The position numbers and the translations under genes were made by a program. DNA of 64,000 nucleotides from Tilletia caries (taxonomy: Eukaryota > Basidiomycota > Exobasidiomycetes > Tilletiales > Tilletiaceae): NCBI GenBank assembly GCA_032718865.1, contig JALUTQ010000005.1, forward strand, positions 1,178,001-1,242,000, read 5' to 3'. The notes beneath the pieces were generated by a model that was given only the letters and a program-made list of their open reading frames with translations, did not search any database and was not told where the DNA came from. Shown piece after piece: positions 59,973 to 64,000 of the stretch (its first letter is position 1; each line of letters starts with the position of its first letter).

Positions 59973-61307
59973 CTACGATTTCTTTACGAAGAAGCTGGAA
60001 ATGCTTTGCAAACCCTTCTCGCGCTTGGGCGATCCCCTGGACAAGCCGCCTAAGCCTGCCAAGTGCGCAGTGTCATTAGTTCGCAAGAGAAAGAGTTCCT
60101 GCGCAGGAGCCTTCGGCTGCGATAGCCCTACGGAGCCTGAGCCCGTCTTTGCGAGGCGATTTGTGGGTCTGATGCCGAGGGTGAAATAGCCTGTATTTGA
60201 GGCGAACGGATAGGACGAGGTCGGAGTGGAAGGTCGGTCGCTTGCTGGTTGGAAGTAGTTGAGAAAGGTGGAGATGACGAGTCCGTGGGTCACTATCACC
60301 AGATGAGGAGGAGACGAAGCGTCGAGATCAGCTCGAGGTTCCGTCGTCGTCACCGTTTCCTGTGCTGTTCCGAGGGCGGTTGCTGTCGAGCTCGAAGGCG
60401 CGTTTGGTGCTGGGGCTTGGGGCTTGTCCGCACTGCGTTCGATCCGCTTCCGTTTTGCTGAGCGCGGGTCACTATCACGTTCTTGCTCTCCCGCTTGTTC
60501 ATCACCCTGCATATGCGCCGCCAGTCGATCGGCCTCCTCCATCGCTTTCTTGATACTCGCTGCATCAGAACTCTGCGTACCGTCTGCTGAAGTCTCACTG
60601 CCGACCTTCTTCTGTTTCCCCTGGATTGGAGTTCCGTACCTGTTGACCGCGTCGCCCATTCCTACAGCAGTGAGCCACTGCCGCCCGACGTCGCGTATTC
60701 TGCCGGCGAAGGCATCGTGGGATTCTCCTCGCATTGTTGGAGAGGGTGAAGCAAATCCTGGGACGTGCACTCGACGTCGGGTGCCCTCGAGATTGCCAAA
60801 GTCTTTCTCCATCAGTAGGGGATCCAAAAGCAGAGTCGGCGGGGTCGAAGATGAGTCCGGCAATGACGATCGATCATAGTCCGAGGTGAGGGATTGGACT
60901 GGAACCATTGCAGCTTGGATCAGTTCGCCACCTTCTGAGAAAGAAGGGTCTTTGGTCTCCTTCGGGCTGAGGTGAGATTGCACGCCGAGGAAGATGGAGC
61001 TTGCCGTGGTTCGAGCCCGACCGGTAGGCGAGGATACGATGATACGAGGCACAGGCAAGCCGTTGACGCATGTTTGAGAAGTCAAAGATTCGGCGGATGT
61101 TGATGTCGATGTGGTTGCATTTCTGTCGATATTGCCATCGTTGATTCGCCACCGTTTACCGAGAGCGAGTACCTGTGCCTGTCCACGGGGCGTGAGAAGG
61201 CTATCGGTCTGACCTTGCAGAACATGGGCGACATTGGCTTCGGTCTCGCCGTGGCGGACAATGGTGAGGAGCGGACCTCGATACGAGGGAGGTGTTGACG
61301 AATTCAT
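59973..61307 (-). CDS. Histidine phosphatase (phosphoglycerate mutase-like) family protein
   Basis: An uninterrupted 444-codon frame. The N-terminal LLTIVRHGETEANVAH carries the catalytic RHG histidine; PRIIVSSPTGRARTTAS holds the conserved SP.RA segment; LLMEKDFGNLEGTRR has the acid residue; HLVIVTHGLVISTFLN supplies the second histidine. A polar insertion (residues about 215-320) separates the halves. The arrangement fits the broad-specificity or TIGAR-like sugar-phosphate phosphatases rather than glycolytic mutase. The frame continues upstream of the ATG without a stop to a CAG acceptor. An exon-like block at 61394-61600 ends in GTGAGT and joins in phase, so the mRNA may have an upstream exon and the true start could be further 5'. 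Confidence 0.85.
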   Translation of the reverse strand: MNSSTPPSYRGPLLTIVRHGETEANVAHVLQGQTDSLLTPRGQAQVLALGKRWRINDGNIDRNATTSTSTSAESLTSQTCVNGLPVPRIIVSSPTGRARTTASSIFLGVQSHLSPKETKDPSFSEGGELIQAAMVPVQSLTSDYDRSSLPDSSSTPPTLLLDPLLMEKDFGNLEGTRRRVHVPGFASPSPTMRGESHDAFAGRIRDVGRQWLTAVGMGDAVNRYGTPIQGKQKKVGSETSADGTQSSDAASIKKAMEEADRLAAHMQGDEQAGEQERDSDPRSAKRKRIERSADKPQAPAPNAPSSSTATALGTAQETVTTTEPRADLDASSPPHLVIVTHGLVISTFLNYFQPASDRPSTPTSSYPFASNTGYFTLGIRPTNRLAKTGSGSVGLSQPKAPAQELFLLRTNDTAHLAGLGGLSRGSPKREKGLQSISSFFVKKS

Positions 61308-62032
61308 CTTCGTTGTCCTTATGCTGTTGCGCTGGAAGCAAATCCATCATCAATAACACTTGTGCTCATAACGCATAGACAGGACTTGGACTCACGGATT
61401 TCCCCAATCCAGCCTTACCCAGGCCCTTGGTCGACTTTGAAGGGTGTTCCGGATGAAAAGCGTCCCACTGATCCCGGCCACAGTCGAGGAGGCTCTGTGC
61501 GATAGAATCCACACCAGAGCAAGTGAAGTTGTTGGAGCCCAAGAGGATGACCGCAGACTTCCGAACGAGAGGTACCCGCACCTCAATCAGCGCAGCATGT
61601 CCAGGCCACCGAGCGCGAGATCATGAGCCTCGACATCGAGATTCGACATGCTGAGAGCATTCAATTGGCTGAAAGGCGATTGGCTCAAGGTGGTGTTCGG
61701 TGAGTAAGACGCCAGGGTCTCACCACCAGGGTCTGTGGTGTGGAAGCTGGCGTCTCACTCCAGCCAATCGAGACTCGTGCGTGACCCCAGCATTATTCAT
61801 CGGGTCCCCCCCCATCACCACCTCGCCTTCTTCCCGACCACGCCGCGCTCGCCATCGACATCGACGAGCTCCCTCCTCGCACTCGCACTCGCCACGCGCA
61901 CGCTTCGCCCTTCCGCTCGGCCTGCAATTGCTCCCGGCGCACTCGTCTCGGATCGCGCACCTCGCACCTCGCACCATCCAACGGCGGCAGAGCATCCCAC
62001 AGGTTCTTGACTGGAAACCCCGACCCGCTACC
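61308..62032. other. Intergenic region with possible undefined exons
   Basis: Holds the promoters of the histidine phosphatase (-) and NDUFS1 (+). On the minus strand 61600-61394 is open (WPGHAALIEVRVPLVRKSA, then VILLGSNNFTCSGVDSIAQ) and ends at a donor. On the plus strand 61585-61690 is open after a CAG acceptor (HVQATEREIMSLDIEIRHAE) and ends at GTGAGT. Both look coding but cannot both be exons of simple genes. From 61690 to 62032 the sequence is CG-rich 5' UTR-like. Confidence 0.35.
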
Positions 62033-64000
62033 ATGTTCCGATCCGTCGCAACACCTCTCCGCGCCTCGGCGCGCATCACGGCGTCCTCGTCATCGGTCTC
62101 CTCGCGGCTACCGCGCGCAGCTGTGGCAGCTTCCTTCTCCCAGTCCGCCACACAGCGCGCCACGGCACCTTCTCCGCCAGCTCCGGAGAAGCCGCTGCCG
62201 GAGGTCACTCTCACCATCGATGGCAAGGTAAGTCTGACAGCTCCGTCCTTTGCGCAGAGAAGCGGCGCGAAATCAGCTTTGCACGAGGACTTAGGGACTA
62301 ACCGTAATCTTACCCTTCGCAGACTGTCACCGTCCCTCAAGGCACGGCCCTCATTCAAGCGTGCGAGAAGGCAGGCGCACAAATCCCTCGTTTCTGTTAC
62401 CACGACCGGCTGATGATCGCAGGTAACTGCCGAATGGTGAGTCCCTCTGAAATCGGCCCATACGTTCCACAGTTTTCCTTACTGAATACCGCATACATGC
62501 GCCTTTTTCCAGTGTCTCGTCGAATCGAAGGGTGCACCGAAGCCGCTCGCTTCATGTGCTTTCCCTGCCATGCCCGGTCAAGTTATCACCACCGACTCGC
62601 CCTACGTCGCAAAAGCGCGGGAAGGCGTTCTCGAATTCATGCTGAACAACCACCCGCTCGACTGCCCCATCTGCGACTGGGGAGGAGAATGCGATCTGCA
62701 AGACCAGAGCATGCGGTACGGTTCCGACCGGGGTCGCTTCCACGAAATCAAAGGAAAGCGCGCTGTCGAGGACAAAAACTTCGGCCCGCTCATCAAGACC
62801 GTCATGACCCGATGCATCCACTGCACTCGTTGCGTCCGCTTTGCCAACGACGTTGCTGGTGTGCAGGACCTCGGCACTTCAGGCCGAGGCAACAACCTAC
62901 AGATCGGCACCTACATCGAGAAGACGCTCGACTCCGAGATGAGCGGAAATGTTATCGACCTTTGCCCCGTCGGTGCACTCACCTCCAAGCCCTACGCGTT
63001 CCAGGCCCGACCATGGGAGCTCAAGAAGACCGAGAGCATCGACGTCCTCGACGCCGTTGGGTCTAACATCCGTGTGGACTCTCGCGGCGTCCAAGTTATG
63101 CGCATCTTGCCCCGCCTGAACGAGGACATCAACGAGGAGTGGATCAACGACAAGACTCGCTTCGCATACGACGGCCTCAAGTACCAGCGCCTGACCACCC
63201 CTCTCATCCGCCAAGGTGACCGCTTCGTCCCTGCATCATGGCCTGAGGCCCTCGGAACCGTTGCTGAGGGACTCGCCGCTTCTGGGGCCAAGGGCGACGA
63301 AATTCAGGCTGTTGCCGGCGCGCTCGCCGACACAGAGTCTCTCGTCGTGCTCAAGGACCTGATCAACTCTCTCGGCTCGGACAACTTGGCCCTCGACATC
63401 GTACAGGGTGACGTCGCCCCTGCACACGGTGTCGACCTCAGGTCCAGCTATGCTTTCAACACTACCATTACCGGCATCGACCAGGCTGACGTCGTTCTCC
63501 TCATCGGCACCAACCCACGTCACGAGGCTGCCCTCATCAACACTCGTATTCGCAAGAACTGGCTGCACCGGAATGCCGACGTTGGCCTGATCGGAGAGAA
63601 GGTCGACCTCACGTACGAGCCCGAGCACCTCGGAACCGACGCTATCAAGGCCATTCAGAGCCTGACTGACGGCAAGACCGAGGGTGACTTTGCTAAGCTC
63701 TGGGCGAGTGCCAAGAAGCCAATGATCATCGTCGGATCCGGTGTGGCTGAACGGTCAGATGCTGGCCCTATCTTCAGCGCCATTGCCGGTTTGTTGGAGA
63801 AGAACAAGGATCGCATCCTGAAGTCCGACTGGAACGGTTACAACATCCTTCACCGGCATGCATCCCGCGTTGGCGCCTACGAGGTCGGTTTTGCCCCTCG
63901 CTCGGCCACTCAACCCGCGCCAACAGCCAAGTTCGTCTATCTACTCAACGCTGACGATGTCGTTCCCGAGACGGTCTCCAAGGACGCCTTTGTTGTGTAC
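62033..64000 (+). CDS. NDUFS1: Complex I 75-78 kDa iron-sulphur subunit NDUFS1, partial
   Basis: The 3' end is cut by the window; 599 residues are seen, from exons 62033-62227, 62323-62436 and 62513 onward. The largest subunit of the peripheral arm of NADH:ubiquinone oxidoreductase passes electrons through three Fe-S clusters in the mitochondrial matrix. A presequence rich in Arg, Ser and Ala ([15 protein letters not shown]) is followed by a ferredoxin-like domain with 2Fe-2S ligands ([16 protein letters not shown], joined to CLVES, then CAFPAMPG). Next is the His/Cys 4Fe-4S motif ([19 protein letters not shown]). The second 4Fe-4S site is [14 protein letters not shown] with the distant Cys in [14 protein letters not shown]. 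The molybdopterin-oxidoreductase-like domain follows ([19 protein letters not shown]). All ligands are present. The start is the first ATG of the presequence. Confidence 0.96.

Overview
The window is nuclear DNA of a basidiomycete fungus, possibly a smut-like or yeast-like lineage (Ustilaginomycotina or Pucciniomycotina; the subphylum is an inference). The evidence is GC-rich genes split by many short GTGAGT/GTACGT...YAG introns, closely packed genes on both strands, and a fungal gene set: RAD2/XPG, a BCK1-type MAPKKK, condensin BRN1, DPB2, PP2A, phospholipase B and two complex I subunits. There are no bacterial operons, CRISPR arrays or rRNA. No tRNA was noticed by eye.

Layout. (1) 289-8579 is a decayed DNA transposon of about 8.3 kb. 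It has 18-bp terminal inverted repeats and arrays of TCGCAC/GTGCGA motifs just inside them. It carries a Tnp2 (CACTA/EnSpm-like) transposase on the minus strand and an alanine-rich second ORF on the plus strand, both broken by stops or frameshifts. (2) 8690-14460 is a direct tandem duplication of about 3 kb holding two paralogous multi-pass membrane protein genes with identical five-exon, phase-0 architecture. (3) 16195-34877 holds DPB2 (-), a cytochrome P450 (-), a HAD phosphatase (+), a 2,246-residue BCK1-type MAPKKK (-) and a VPS3/TGFBRAP1-like gene (+). (4) 34878-36946 is an intergenic island with a transposon nested in a transposon: a 587-bp element with perfect 82-bp inverted repeats and a 10-bp target duplication, lying inside a TA-flanked TIR element. 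(5) 36947-62032 holds RAD2 (+), NDUFB8 (-), PP2A catalytic subunit (+), phospholipase B (-), BRN1 (-), TFIP11/NTR1 (+), a LOA1-like acyltransferase (+), a TatD nuclease (-) and a histidine phosphatase (-). (6) 62033 to the end holds the 5' part of NDUFS1 (+), cut by the window edge.

The genes do not form one pathway. Themes are genome maintenance (DPB2, RAD2, BRN1, TatD), RNA processing (TFIP11), signalling (MAPKKK, PP2A), respiration (NDUFB8, NDUFS1), and lipid and membrane work (P450, PLB, LOA1, VPS3). Exon boundaries were read by eye from splice consensus and reading-frame continuity. Where full exon sums are quoted they are divisible by three. I found no previously undescribed multi-gene system. 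The most unusual objects are the nested elements upstream of RAD2, the decayed transposon, the locally homogenised tandem pair, and a VPS3-like protein that appears to lack its central repeat region.
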